This document shows, in pieces, positions 23,315 to 34,467 of a stretch of DNA of 64,000 nucleotides; position 1 is the stretch's first letter; each line of letters opens with the position of its first letter. Location: assembly GCA_037367405.1 (NCBI GenBank), contig JAZKJV010000297.1:1-64000 (forward strand), given 5' to 3'. The notes beneath the pieces are model-generated. The model was not told the DNA's origin, searched no databases, and saw nothing but the letters and a program-made list of their open reading frames with translations. Position numbers and translations under genes: made by a program. The stretch is from Ottelia alismoides (Eukaryota > Streptophyta > Magnoliopsida > Alismatales > Hydrocharitaceae).

Positions 23315-23849
23315 TGATAAAGCGCTAAATGCGTATATTAATTTCGATCCGTTGTAGCATTGGCACTTAGCATCTCATATAGAACCAAGAGGAATCTCAG
23401 TGATGAGGTTCTCAGCTTAAATCTATAGCCTGAGAAGTCCAGGGTTGAACACAAGGATGTGCGCAATTTGGTGATTAAATTGAAGGTCAAATATTTTAGA
23501 TAACAATTTAAAGATTTATTATATCGAGGTTATGCACAAGACACAACAAAAATAGATTTTTAATGCATTTTTTATATTAATTAATTAAATGCAAACATAA
23601 ATGCACAAACAATAAGAAACAATACTCACAACCAATCGCTTAGAAGTATGATAAAAAGAAATCCCCTGAATTAAGCACTTGAGAAATTAATCACATGATA
23701 AAAGAAATCGAACTGCTTAAGATATTCACTCAGATCTTTTACTCAACATACTAATATTTTAATGATCCAATAATGTCTTAATTTAAATATCAATAGGTCG
23801 TTGAGATTCAAGCTAGTCTTAAATGCTCAATAATTAAGTGTTTTCTCTT
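23315..23849 (-). repeat. Athila-1 5' LTR, truncated
   Basis: Matches 8581-9062 and 10427-10500 of the 3' LTR with moderate divergence (TGATAAAGCGC versus TGATGAAGCGC; both share GGCACTTAGCATCTCATA and GGTTATGCACAAGACAC). It passes through the empty site of the 9063-10421 insertion. Homology ends near 23850, where copia pol begins, so roughly 2.2 kb of this LTR is missing. Confidence 0.85.
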
Positions 23850-25075
23850 AATAATATGATTTAATAGTAGTTTATTATTCCCACTGCATGGTAAACATCT
23901 TACCTTTTGTACACATCTAGCATGCACCGAGCTTCCCAAAGCTGATGCACTATGACATGTGGCTTTGGTATTCACATCCTCAACTCTTTGAGGTGTTATA
24001 CTTTTAGATAGGTCAGTACCATATATTAAGGGAAAGAAGCATTCCTTGGACTTTTCTAAAAAAATGGAATAAGTCCAAGGTGTACTACAAATGTGATGGT
24101 CCCAATACCCTCTTTTATTTGCTTCTGAACATTTTCAACCAAACACTAAGATGTATCCATGAGATCATATCTCAAGTTATGGAATAGCTAGTTCATAAAA
24201 CACTTATTATCATCCTTATATCATTCGAAATGATTAGGATTTATCTACATTTAAGCTTGATGAACACATTGTCACTCCCACTAAGCTTCACTTGGTTCAT
24301 CAATACTTTGTATGAAATCATAATCTTTATAATTTCATTATATGATGTTCCAACTACCAGAAGCTTATTTGAGTCCATAGATGGAGTTACATGCATACGT
24401 TGCCTTCCCCAACTATGAAGCCTCGGGGAAACTTCATGTGAATATCCTCACGAGGAATTCATAGAGGAATGCAATCATGGCTTCCATCTTGTAGATGTCA
24501 TAGTCAAGTTTCATAGTTGTAGTTAATAATATTATGATGGGTTTAATCATTGTCACTGAAGAGCAAGTCTCATTACAAGTGATGTCTTCTCTTCGTCTGT
24601 ATCTTGTGAATACGAGTCGTTCTTTGAATGTCTCTACTTTCTCATTAGGCTCCCTATTTCTCTTCAAGATATATTTACACCTAACAGATCATACTATTAT
24701 AAGTGTATCCTTGAGGTTCCATATACATCAATTGTATATGACGTCTACTTTAGACTTTATTGCTAACATAAATCTTTCCATGTCTTGATCATTAGAAGCT
24801 TCATCATATGAAGTCATATCATTGTCGGACTTAAGTGACACATGGAGTCCATACCCTTTAGGTGGTCTTACCACCATCAAATTAATTTTAAGAGGTATGA
24901 GTGTTTCCTTTTAGTTTCATATTTCAAGAGCCTCATTATCTTCCCAATATTCAATGAGTTCCTTTACTTCATTCTTATCATGATTTTCAAGAAAGCCATC
25001 CTCTTAGAATCATATTCTTAGAAATAAAATCTTTTAATAATCTCAAGATAATAAAGTAAGGTGGAAAATAATCAA
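23850..25075 (-). pseudogene. pol: copia pol fragment (RT region), catalytic motif lost
   Basis: Homologous to 47600-48830 of Copia-1, same strand. The frame 24434-24667 reads REPNEKVETFKERLVFTRY, then CNETCSSVTMIKPIIILL, YDIYKMEAMIAFLYE: the copia RT segment with KARLVAKG-, -V.MLKSIRILL- and K.AFLNG-like features. Further on, LSGSDNVFIKLKCR, a stop, then ILIISND covers the place of the YVDD motif, so the polymerase site is gone. The last part (SKECFFPLIYGTDLSK, ACHSAL, CVQ) is the RT end before RNase H. No LTRs belong to it here; it is a stranded piece between two Athila elements. Confidence 0.8.
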
Positions 25076-25079
25076 GTTG

Positions 25080-28026
25080 TTGTTGTCCTTAACCAATCAA
25101 TTCGACCAATAAGAAAAAGAGAAACCACACGATCAAACAGATAAGTCGCAAAAAACAATGTCAACGGTCTCCGATATTTATTTAACCTGGTATAGTGACC
25201 AGGGTCGAACACAAGGAGCGCGAAAATATATGAAGTAGTCACAATCAGAGAAATAAAAGCATATCTTTATCTATTTTTAATTTTTTTACAAATTTTTATA
25301 TTTTCAATTAAGGAAGGCAAGCAAGAAAATAAGGTAAATAAGCACACAAGCAAGCCTTTTCAATTTTTATAAAGTTCAAAAATGCTAAAAAATCAAAAAT
25401 AAAAATATTTTTATGTTTTCAAACATTCATATATTTTTTGTTAATTTTTTGGGGTTTTTCTTATATTTATATGATTTTATAAAAATCGAATAAGATCTAA
25501 ACAGTGAAACAATGCACAACAAGGACAAATTACAAGTTAAAAATATTTAAAGTGTCCTAATGCATGGATAGAAATGTTATGATAAACTTTTAATAAAATA
25601 CAACAAGCAGAAACTAAAATTTTATTTTTTTTATTTTTATAGCATTTTAATGATTTTTATACGTTTTTTATTCCTTTGTAATTTTTAGGGTTTTTAAGAG
25701 GAATTTTCAAGCATGAATTCTATTGAAGTCAAAGCATACAAAGACCACATAAAGAAATTTTTATGGAATTCTTCAGACAATTTTTCGAATTTATATGTAT
25801 TTTATAAAACAGACAGAGCAATTTTTATGGGTTTTTGTTTTTAGAAAATAAAATAAGCAATGAACTTAACCCCAAAAATCACAGTAAATACTACAAGTTA
25901 GCAGTAGCACACAGTAATTTTTGAAAATAAATTAATTTGGTATTCATTTAATTAAAGACAAGACACATAGTGCACAGAGACCTTCTTGCAATTATCAAAA
26001 AGTAATTAGGCCAAAAAGTAACACATAAGAAAGTCAGGGTGAATAGTGGAAATAGTCCAATGTATTCACGCACATGCACAATAAATCATGCACAGGAGTA
26101 TAGATGAAAATATCAAAAATAATTCATTCAAAAGATAATATAGCAAAGTTTCAGGGCAAATAGTGCAAATACACCACAATCCCACATGGAACGGCACGCG
26201 ACTTCACTCAAAATGGATTGAAGTGCAAATACGGGAAACAATAAGGGCCCATATGCAAAATATCTGAACTACAGGTTTATTTAATGAACTAAACAGCAAA
26301 GCATAAAAGCATGAGGGTAAAATAACAATATACCCCTCGGGGCAGGTATGTGGTGTGTGGGGCTCCTGAACGTTTTGATCCTTCCCTAGAAAGTATCTGA
26401 CAGTGCGGATTTGGCCAGGTTCGTACGTGTCAGATGATTCCTGCAAAGGTTGATCCAATGGTCTACAAGGGGCTGTTGTCGGGTGGCTCTGATGGAAACT
26501 GGGGCTCCCGACCAGATCGTAGAGTGGGGGATAAGGCTTGAAGAATAAGGCCTAGGCAAACATTGACTGGGCATGGAATATGATCCACGCTATTGAAGAG
26601 GTTCCCAAGAAGTACGGTGCAGTCGCGGAACAACTCCGTGTCAAGGAGGGTCTGATGGAGGATCGGGCGGTCGCATAGGTTGTTCGGAGGACCTCCACTT
26701 GGATTTACTCAGCTCGGGCAGTAAGCATCTCAGAAGGGTCCTTTTGCGTGAGTTGGTATCTGCAAAAGGAAGAGGGGGTTTGGGGCTACACTCTGACCCG
26801 GGTTATTACTACAAAGGATAAGGGAATCGGTGATGGGGTGGGTGGTTCATCTCCGGCGTACAGGGAGGATGGAGATTGAGCTCCATCACGCTCAGGTGAG
26901 CCCTATTTGAGAATAACAAGTCACGAGGGAAGGTGAGGTGTTCATCGAGGGATCAATCGGTACTAATGAGCGGGGGAGATGAGGCCTCGACCAGGTAGAT
27001 GGAGCAGATGAATGTATGCGGAGCGGAATGGAATTAGATGGAATCGAACTGGAAAATGAAAGCAAAATGGGAAGTATCTGAAGGTATGTATGAACGCAAG
27101 AACTACCAGTAAAGATGGGAGTCGGAATTGTGGCCTCGACCTCGTTGCAGAAGGCCGGGAGGCTAAACGCGGCAAAGCTTTCCGGCCACTTAGCTGAGCT
27201 GCTGCTTCATGCCACCAAAACCCGATCCAAAGGCACACTCCGATTGATGTCACTCCATTCAAGACACTTAGGGATGAGGGAAGGGGCAAGGCACGAGCTG
27301 AGCTGCAGTAGAGGTGGAAGAATATACTTTGTAGGGTTCCTAGGGGCTTGGAAGAATCGATATCAAACGTGCAACTCTAGGAAGATATGCGCCTTCCTAG
27401 GGATTCGCGAGGGTCGCAGATCCTAGGAGAAGGTTCGGGCGAAGATTCAGATCGAGATGAGGCCTACCAAAATACCCCCTTTTAATTTTTATTTTATTTA
27501 TTTTCAACATAATTTTATAGTATAAAATAGTTTTATTTTATTTTTACGGGTTATTTACAAGTACATAATAAATAGGGGATGTGGTATATATACATGTGTT
27601 TTGTACAAGGAAAGAAGATTTGATTTTTACTTTAATTTAATTTTTCTTATTTTTATTTTATTTTTAAAAAAATGTACAAGGAGGTAAAAATAATTTTTTA
27701 ATTTTATTTTGTCAAAAATACATATTTACAAATATAGGTATTATGTACAATACAAAATAGGCCCTATCTCTCTCTACTTATTTTATTTGGCGATCAGGTG
27801 AAGGCTTGACCTCTTGGGGTTCGGGTCACTCTGTATTTATTATAAATACCTCCTTCCTTTTCTTTTCCTTTATTCTTTTATTTTTGTACAAATACGTGCT
27901 AAATATATAATATTAACATATGCATGTTGATTGCTAACTTATTGTATTTACACCTATTTACACGAGCTTTGCCAAGATATATAGCTAAAAATAAAAGAAT
28001 AAAGAGTGAGAATATGGGACTTATCA
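25080..28026 (-). repeat. Athila-2 3' LTR
   Basis: Read on the - strand it starts TGATAAGTCCCAT at 28026 next to the polypurine tract and fades out near 25080 at the copia fragment. Landmarks shared with 2525-5715 and 58296-63921 are CTATCTCTCTCTACTTATTTTA (27763 on), a GC-rich block (about 26500-27430), TTTGCA phrases, and ACCAGGGT.GAACACAAGGAGC (about 25199). The inner end differs from its relatives after about 25140 and may have lost some bases. Frames 26963-27289 and 27115-27426 overlap on opposite strands in the GC-rich block and are not supported as genes. Confidence 0.8.
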
Positions 28027-28041
28027 GCCCCCTATACTTTA
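28027..28041 (-). other. polypurine tract, Athila-2
   Basis: On the - strand AAAGTATAGGGGGC directly before the LTR start TGATAAGTCC, as in the other Athila copies. Confidence 0.85.
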
Positions 28042-28814
28042 CCTTTTCTAGTCCCTTAATAAACACTTATTTGGAAAACAAGTGAAAAAAGGGAAGAAAA
28101 GAAAAAGAAGGAGAATCAAGGTTGATTATTAAACTTGTCTTCATTAAATTGAAGTATGGAGTCCATTCAAACCTTTGGATTATTAGTTTGTCGGAACCAT
28201 ATTGAGATCTATGGTCAAGACTTAACAGCCTCTAAGTTCCACTATTCTATGGTCAAGACTCCAATCATCCATATCAGAACAAGTCTACATACACAAACTC
28301 TAATGATCATGAATCTTTTCTTGTACGGTGTAAGTGATATGTAGCTCCCCACCTTAGAAATGACAAAGAAACAACCCCCTTTAGCAAGGTAACTCTAATT
28401 CCCTAGTCTAGCAACTCTTTCCTCGAGGAGCGGGGTATTCCCTTCTAAGTTCAAGTACGACTGGCTCAAGAAGAGGGGAAATAAGAGAATGGACCCTGGC
28501 CAGTGTAGCCATGTATCCTTCGGAGCCCAACCAGTGTAGCTAAGTCTCTCGCTGCAAGCTTCATGAGATGAGACTTTGATTTATTTGGCTATATACACTC
28601 CAGCAGGCATTTTATTCTCAATCAGGCATGCCTACTTTTTTGGAGTTTTTCTAAGTTTTGCATACTTTTTATGTGTATATGTACAACATATCTATATGGT
28701 GCAGCATATATACATAAGGACTTTTTCTTCTTGAGCCAGTAGACTATTCCTCTTTTGAATCATTATTGCAACCCACAACTCCTATCTTTAGACCTCAACA
28801 CCGCGAGACAAGTT
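28042..28814 (-). other. Athila-2 3' UTR, proximal part
   Basis: Non-coding block shared with 1742-2510 (inverted), 43500-43900 and the edge at 63936-64000. It ends at the AAGTT target duplication (28810-28814) of the copia solo LTR and resumes at 31387. Confidence 0.8.
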
Positions 28815-29392
28815 TGAAGGATATGGGAAGATCCTCAAGCGCATCAGAGAAGCATGTGAATCGCATTGTATGCTATCGGGAGCGACTAGTCGCACTAGTT
28901 GCTCCGGGCAGCGAAATTTAAAATTTTTAAACACGATGAAACCACATGATCCAAGAACACTTCTTAGATCGTTTCATATAAACCACAAATAGGTACTAGG
29001 GTTACCTCTTGAAGTGTGGTTTCAATCAAGTCTCTAAACTAAGACACCTACTATCTCATGTCTGATCCAATGGAGGAGACGCCTGCGGCCACGTTGATGA
29101 GACACATACTCCTCGCAATCCATTTTGATGATCCAATCAGCGGATCTCCTGATCTCGTCACACAAGATCCAACATCTTCTTCACGAGAGAGGCACAATGA
29201 AGGAGATGAAGATCCACAAGTAGATGATCCGACAGCATAACGACGATGTTGTGTCGATGACGACTCTCATAATGGCTCCATGGTGGACGGCCACTATGTG
29301 AGAGAGAGATGCTTGGCGTGTGGAGAAAGAGAGAGAGAGAGCATTCATAATTGTATATCTCGAAGATCAATGGGTACCTCTTCTTATATAGG

Positions 29393-29400
29393 GTTTTGGG
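29393..29400 (-). promoter_or_regulatory. TATA box of copia LTR
   Basis: TATATAAG on the - strand inside CCCTATATAAGAAGAGG, about 580 bp before the LTR end. The equivalent in the copy at 60249-62759 is TATAAATA at 62187-62194. In both a CT-rich run follows within about 60 bp, as expected for a start-site region. Confidence 0.65.
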
Positions 29401-29618
29401 AGTCCATGGCTCCCAATCCATGGACAACACACAATCAATGGTTGAGCTTGATTTGTTTTTCTTTCAATGGCTATGATCTTGTTGTAAAAACACAACAACA
29501 ATTAATTTAATTTAATTTAATATATATCGATAAATCAATATATTTAAATTCAATCAATTTCCTTAGAGATAATGAGGAGATAAACCATATCCCCTAAAAT
29601 GGGGGGGCGACTACAAAC

Positions 29619-29688
29619 ATCTCATGAGATCTCATTATCTCATGAGGTCTCATTATCTCATGAGATAACATTATCTCATGATATCTCC
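29619..29688. repeat. 18-bp tandem array with CTCATGAG palindromes
   Basis: ATCTCATGAGATCTCATT and close variants start at 29619, 29637, 29655 and 29673 (last copy partial). Each holds the palindrome CTCATGAG. It occupies the place where other copies of this LTR have unrelated palindromes. Confidence 0.9.
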
Positions 29689-31386
29689 AGGATTTACAAC
29701 AACAACTGTTGTAAATTATTTCACAAAAATAATTCATAATTATCTTGTAAAATATTGCAATCATGCCATTGAAAAAATGTAAATCAAATTCACATCCCAA
29801 AATAAAATGTAAATTATATTTTTATTAATCATCCACTGTGAATCCAATTCACATCAATAATTAATTAACAAATATAAATCACAATATGCTCTCTCTAATG
29901 TATTATCAATCACATTTATAATATATATGATTAATATGGATAGTGCTATCCACATTATTCATATCCATGATAATTAAATCGTATTTAATCATCTTGGATC
30001 TCTATTCTCATTTGCCAAAATAATATGAATCATATTCGCATTATTCATATCTTTGATAATCAAATCACATTTAATTATCTCAGATAACTCTCCTTATAAT
30101 ATGAATCAAATTCATATAATCCGTGATAACTAAATCACATTTAATTATCAATTCTCTCGATGCTTGGATACATATATCAGCAATGAAATTATCCATGAAC
30201 TCTTTCAAAGATAATGCGCTTTCTCCGTGGATACTTGGAGATAAGGACAGGGCGATTGTATTGTTCCACGTATAGTGACTTGGATATTGAGATCACATCT
30301 CAAATCCAGATCTTGCGGACCTCCCATAGATGCTTGATTAAATCAAGACTACAAATCTAATCTTCTCATTGCATCTGAATCACATTCAGATCAATGTCCA
30401 ACATTTGGACCAAGATCAGATCACTTCTCTACCGAGAGGAGTCACTAAAATCTAGACCCGTTTCATTACTCCCTAGGAATGGAAGCGTCATGGTTATACA
30501 ATCGTTTATGATCACATCACCTTAAAGTATTCCTAATACATGTACATCCTGCATACTGGAAGACCTAGATTAAACCTGAAGTTTTAGATCTCTTTTAGAC
30601 TGTCTCCTTGAGGGTTTTATCATTAAGTTTCTCATTCGATCATTGGGTGTCAATATCGATCATGTACTTTCCAAAAGCACATATCATACCTAGGCATTGA
30701 TCATATACTTTCCAAAGGCATATATCAAGCCTAAAATTCCTAATATCTCATGAGTGAGCTCATGTCTTCCGGTTCAGTAAATGAACCTGTATGGTCCCTT
30801 TAAGAGATCATATTACTCATATGCCCTTATATGTACACCAGCTCGCTGGTATATAGACCTTGATTATACCATCAACCTATTTTTCTACCAAATGTACATA
30901 CTCAAACATATAGTAACACATCTGTCTTCGGTCAGAGGATGCGTGCCTATACCGTGACAGCATACAACATAGGTCTTTGGTTATCTCGATCTCGTTAAGT
31001 CAACTCTTTGATCTAACTAATCTGACACCTCTAAACCTTTATTCCTATGCAGAGGATCTGCATCAAGAGGTCGATCAAATATCATCCTTTAGAGATAAGG
31101 ATTGCCATCTCCTACTCAGGCTGGAGATCACATCTTAACAATCATTTGACGGTGCTTGATGAGTCCTTAATCTAACTCTTTAGATATTCATCCAAGCACC
31201 AGCCTCTATGATTCAATAATTGAATCAATGGCTATATAATCATTAAGATGGCCATGGTACATAACCCTAACTGTACTAAGGGATCTATTATGCAAATTAG
31301 TTATTCTTCATTTCAAATTAAGGAGTGAATTGCAATAACATTTATTGCATAATGGTTCGTCGTGGGCACGCATGTCCAACAAAGTT

Positions 31387-32790
31387 GAGGTGCGCATCCC
31401 TTCCTAAAGGAAGATGAGAGGTTCCTCCTTGAAGTAATACCCCCGCATGCTACCCCAAGCTAAAAGAAACTGCCTCCTCATCACCACATCCTTAGAGAGC
31501 TATGTGTAAGGTGCTAGTGCAGGTAAAGCCATTGTATGTGAGAGTCATGCGTGTATTGTTAAGTGTTCTACTTAGGCTTATCAATATGACATGTGAACAT
31601 AGACTAGTGGACTAAAAAAATTAAGTCACTAATTGACCTGAAAAGTTTTAACCCTAAATCCTAGAAGGTTCCTCTGAGAATTAGGTGGATTAAGGTCTTA
31701 ACCAAGCTCCATTTTCCAATTAAATTCTAGACTAGTTTAAATGTCAACTATGATTCAAAAGAATATAAAAATATTTACAAAAAATCTTTTTATGCAAACT
31801 TTTTGAAATCATGCAAAATATTTGAAAATGTTTGAATGCATAAATGCAGAAGTTTTGCACTTGTTTACAAGCATTTACATAGGAGTTTTTGCAAACTTTT
31901 ATTTTGTTAACATTTCAAAAATTTTGTACTATATACATAATTTTTATAAAAAATTATTTACAAATATTTTACAAGCAAAACATTTGTACAAACCTTTGAC
32001 AAAAATAATTTTTATGAATCGCTACGTATGTGCAAGAAAGATTATGTGCAAGAAAAATTTTAAAATTTTTGTTATTTTTAATAAGTGGATTTCTAACATT
32101 TTATTTATTAACACACTCATTCAAAGCATGAGTTATGGCTAAACTATATATGTAATATATACGATACCCCCCCTATATTTAGCTCGAATGATGTCCTCAG
32201 AGTGATCAAAGAGCGATGAAGAATTGGGAAGTGAAAAGAAATGCTATACTACAATGACGAATAAAAGAATAGAATGAATAGAAATCTATGATCCCCTATA
32301 CTTAGGATAAAGTAATCCTAAGTATAGCAGATTGTACACAAAAGGGGAAATCGAGAGTTAGGATGTACAGAGTCTACCTCCCGTATAGTTAGGGTAAAAT
32401 ATCCCTAAGTATATAGGCAGCAAAATAGAGGTAAAACGAATCAAAAGAATAATCATCTATCTGACACCCCCCATACTTAGGGTAAAGTACATCCTAAGTA
32501 TAGCATAATCACAAGATGCAGATGGGGTGTTAGACCAAAGAATGAGAAGATATAGACATCTAGATCTATACATGGTAGAAGACAGTGATAATCAGGCTTG
32601 AGATGCAAATGATGTCAGTCAAAAACCACATCTCATGCAAAATGAATCGGGACGACGTCAAAAATCAGCGGATCATGATCTAGATATGGCTTGAGGTGCT
32701 AACTGTTGATACAAAAGGTGGGCTCAGATGACATCTCAGATATGTTGATACTACCATTGTCATGCACCTTTTGGACTAGGTATGGTCCCT
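31387..32790 (-). other. Athila-2 3' UTR, distal part
   Basis: Continues the 3' UTR up to the integrase. 31590-32180 matches 44080-44610 (Athila-4) and 14700-15060 (Athila-1): TAGGTGGATTAAGGTC, an A/T-rich stretch with repeated TTTGCAAA and ACAAAT phrases, then GCATGAGTTATGGCTAAA and AATATATACGATACCCCCC. The + strand frame 31822-32142 is A/T-biased and antisense, not a gene. Polypurine-like modules fill 32160-32505. Confidence 0.7.
32160..32505 (-). repeat. polypurine-like hairpin modules, Athila-2
   Basis: Four C-tract segments with TATACTTA (or TATATTTA, TATAGTTA, CATACTTA), at about 32166, 32293, 32378 and 32467. Three carry an inverted copy: 32296-32308 pairs with 32315-32327 as a perfect 13-bp stem (CTATACTTAGGAT) with loop AAAGTA; 32384-32394 pairs with 32403-32413 with one mismatch; 32473-32481 pairs with 32493-32501. 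On the element strand each reads CTAAGTATGGGGG-like, close to the true polypurine tract. The last three modules are spaced about 85-90 bp. Confidence 0.8.
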
Positions 32791-33830
32791 TCCACTTACC
32801 CTACAACTTCCCTGGAAATAATCTAAGACAAGCATCAAACAACCATACTCTCTGATCTGGCTCAAACTGCTTATGATTGATATGAGAGTCATGCCATATC
32901 TTTACTCGCTCCTTATATTGTAGACTGTTTGAAAAGGTTGTATCTCTGAGCTCCTCCAAGGTTGCCAATTCTGCCTTTCTTTGATCTCTAATGCTCTCTG
33001 GATCCAATAATATCTCGGTGACAGCCCATAATGACTTATGCTTAATCTCAACAGGTAAATGGCATGGCTTTCCCTAAACAAGACAAAAGGGAGATGTACC
33101 CAAAGGAGTCTTGAGGAAGTTCGATATTCCCATAAGATCGAGTCCAAAAGCTGTGATCAATCCTTTCGTTCTGGGCAGACTACCTTCTGCAGTATCGTCT
33201 TGATCTCCTTGTTCGAGACTTCAGCAAGACCATTGGTCTGAGGATGATATGGAGTGGCTACTCGATGGTCTATGTTGAACTCGTTAGCAAGGGCCTTTAC
33301 CTTATCATTGATAAGGTGAGACCCTCCGTCAGATATCAAAACTCTAGGCACCCCGAACCGTGAAATGATATTCTTCCTCAAAAATCTGCAAACGATCTTA
33401 GCATCTGTGGTTCAAGCGGGTATGGCCTCAATCCAACGACTCAAATAATCAATAACTAATAGAATGTACTCTAATACCTAACTCTTAGTTAATGGACCCA
33501 TGATATCAGTACCCCATGCATTAAAAACCTCACAGAAGTGAATGGGTTGCATCAGCATCATGTAACATTGTCCACACGAGCCCATCCTCTGACAGTCAAT
33601 ACACCTCTTCACGAATTCATCATAATCCTTGAAGAAGGTAGGCCATCATAGGATGAATTGGAACACTTTTTGTGTTGTTCTCCTCTCAGAAGGATGTCCT
33701 CCTGCCTCAAGCCTGTGGCAGTAAGTGAGGATGTTGTGGTGCTCCCTCTAAGGAATGCACTGAGGCCAGACGCTATCCTCTCCTTCATTATAAAGGATGG
33801 GATACTCCCCATGGTAGGACTTGGCATTCA
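32791..33830 (-). pseudogene. pol: Athila-2 integrase
   Basis: The 33157-33381 piece holds the core: RFGVPRVLISDGGSHLINDK (second Asp in SDGG), YHPQTNG and the Glu in VSNKEIKTIL. The first Asp segment (GTDIMGPL) lies near 33500 in another frame. 32801-33007 is the C-terminal region (LQYKERVKIWHDSHINHKQF, LRLFPGKL then a stop). The zinc-binding region, about 33600-33830, is frame-broken. The DDE residues are all traceable, but the protein is not continuous. Confidence 0.85.
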
Positions 33831-34467
33831 CAAGGAAGGTCTCAAGTCGTTATCTGGCCATCCTTGTGGAACTTTCTTGGCAATAAGATAGTTCACAATG
33901 TCGGCATACCATGGGAGAGAGGCGATAGAAAGGATCGCCTCATCTGGGAAGGTCTTTGTAATGGGATCAGTCTGCTCAGATTCCTCAAGATTTTCCAAAC
34001 AAGAGAGAAGACCTGACACCACATTCTTGACTCCAAGCATATCCTTAATCTCAATATCAAACTCCTAGAGTAGAAGGATCCATATAGTCAGTCTTGCTTT
34101 GGCATCCTTCTTTGCCATGAGGTACCTGATGGCAGTATTATCGATAAAGATAGTCGCTTTGAATCCAAGAATATAAGATCTGAACTTTTCCAAGGCAAAA
34201 ACTACGGCTAGCATCACTTTATTCATGATTGTAGTTCCGCTGCATGGCATCCAATAAACGGTTGGCGTAGTGAATAGCAAATGGTACTCCATCCCTTCTC
34301 TGTCTTACGACAAAATCAGAGGCATCCGTCATGATCTCTAATGAGAGAGACCAATCAGGCGGCTGAAGGATAGGAGTCTTAAGAACTAGGTTCTCGAGAA
34401 TCTCAAATGACATAAGACATTTATCATCTACATTGAACTCGGTGTCTTTTGTCAGCAGATCAGTCAA
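33831..34467 (-). pseudogene. pol: Athila-2 RNase H
   Basis: 34219-34467 carries the connection and first Asp (PDWSLSLEIMTDASDFVV); 34065-34292 carries MLAVVFALEKFRSYILGFKA and FIDNTAIRYLMAKKDAK; 33828-34040 continues with LGVKNVVSGLLSC. In Athila-1 the last segment reads [12 protein letters not shown], so conserved residues (ADHLS) have changed here. TDH has also become IDN. Three frame changes break it. Confidence 0.85.

Larger units (their letters stand above)
8581..23849 (-). mobile_element. Athila-1, near-full gypsy element, decayed
   Basis: A - strand Ty3/gypsy Athila-type element in the order 5' LTR (truncated, 23315-23849), primer site, 5' UTR, gag, protease, RT, RNase H, integrase, 3' UTR, polypurine tract, 3' LTR (8581-12735). 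The span is about 15.3 kb including a 1.36 kb solo LTR. Gene order PR-RT-RH-INT is gypsy, and the RT/RH wording is close to Athila. Every coding segment has stops or frame changes. The 5' LTR breaks off where copia pol begins. Confidence 0.85.
28815..31381 (-). repeat. copia solo LTR with TSD AAGTT
   Basis: A 2567-bp LTR: on the - strand it starts TGTTGGACATGCG at 31381 and ends ATATCCTTCA at 28815, with perfect AAGTT copies at 28810-28814 and 31382-31386. No internal region, so it is a product of LTR-LTR recombination. It has a TATATAAG box (29393-29400, - strand) followed by a CT-rich run (GA run on + at about 29328-29341), and an 18-bp tandem array at 29619-29688. It is the same family as 44624-47129, 56073-58295 and 60249-62759. 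Confidence 0.95.

Noticed and set aside
26963..27426. Two overlapping frames of 108 and 103 codons on opposite strands
   Set aside because: They lie in the GC-rich LTR block where stops are rare by composition; neither is open in the related LTRs and neither shows a domain.
29619..29688. Short direct repeats resembling a CRISPR array
   Set aside because: Units are adjacent without spacers, in a plant LTR; it is a simple tandem array.
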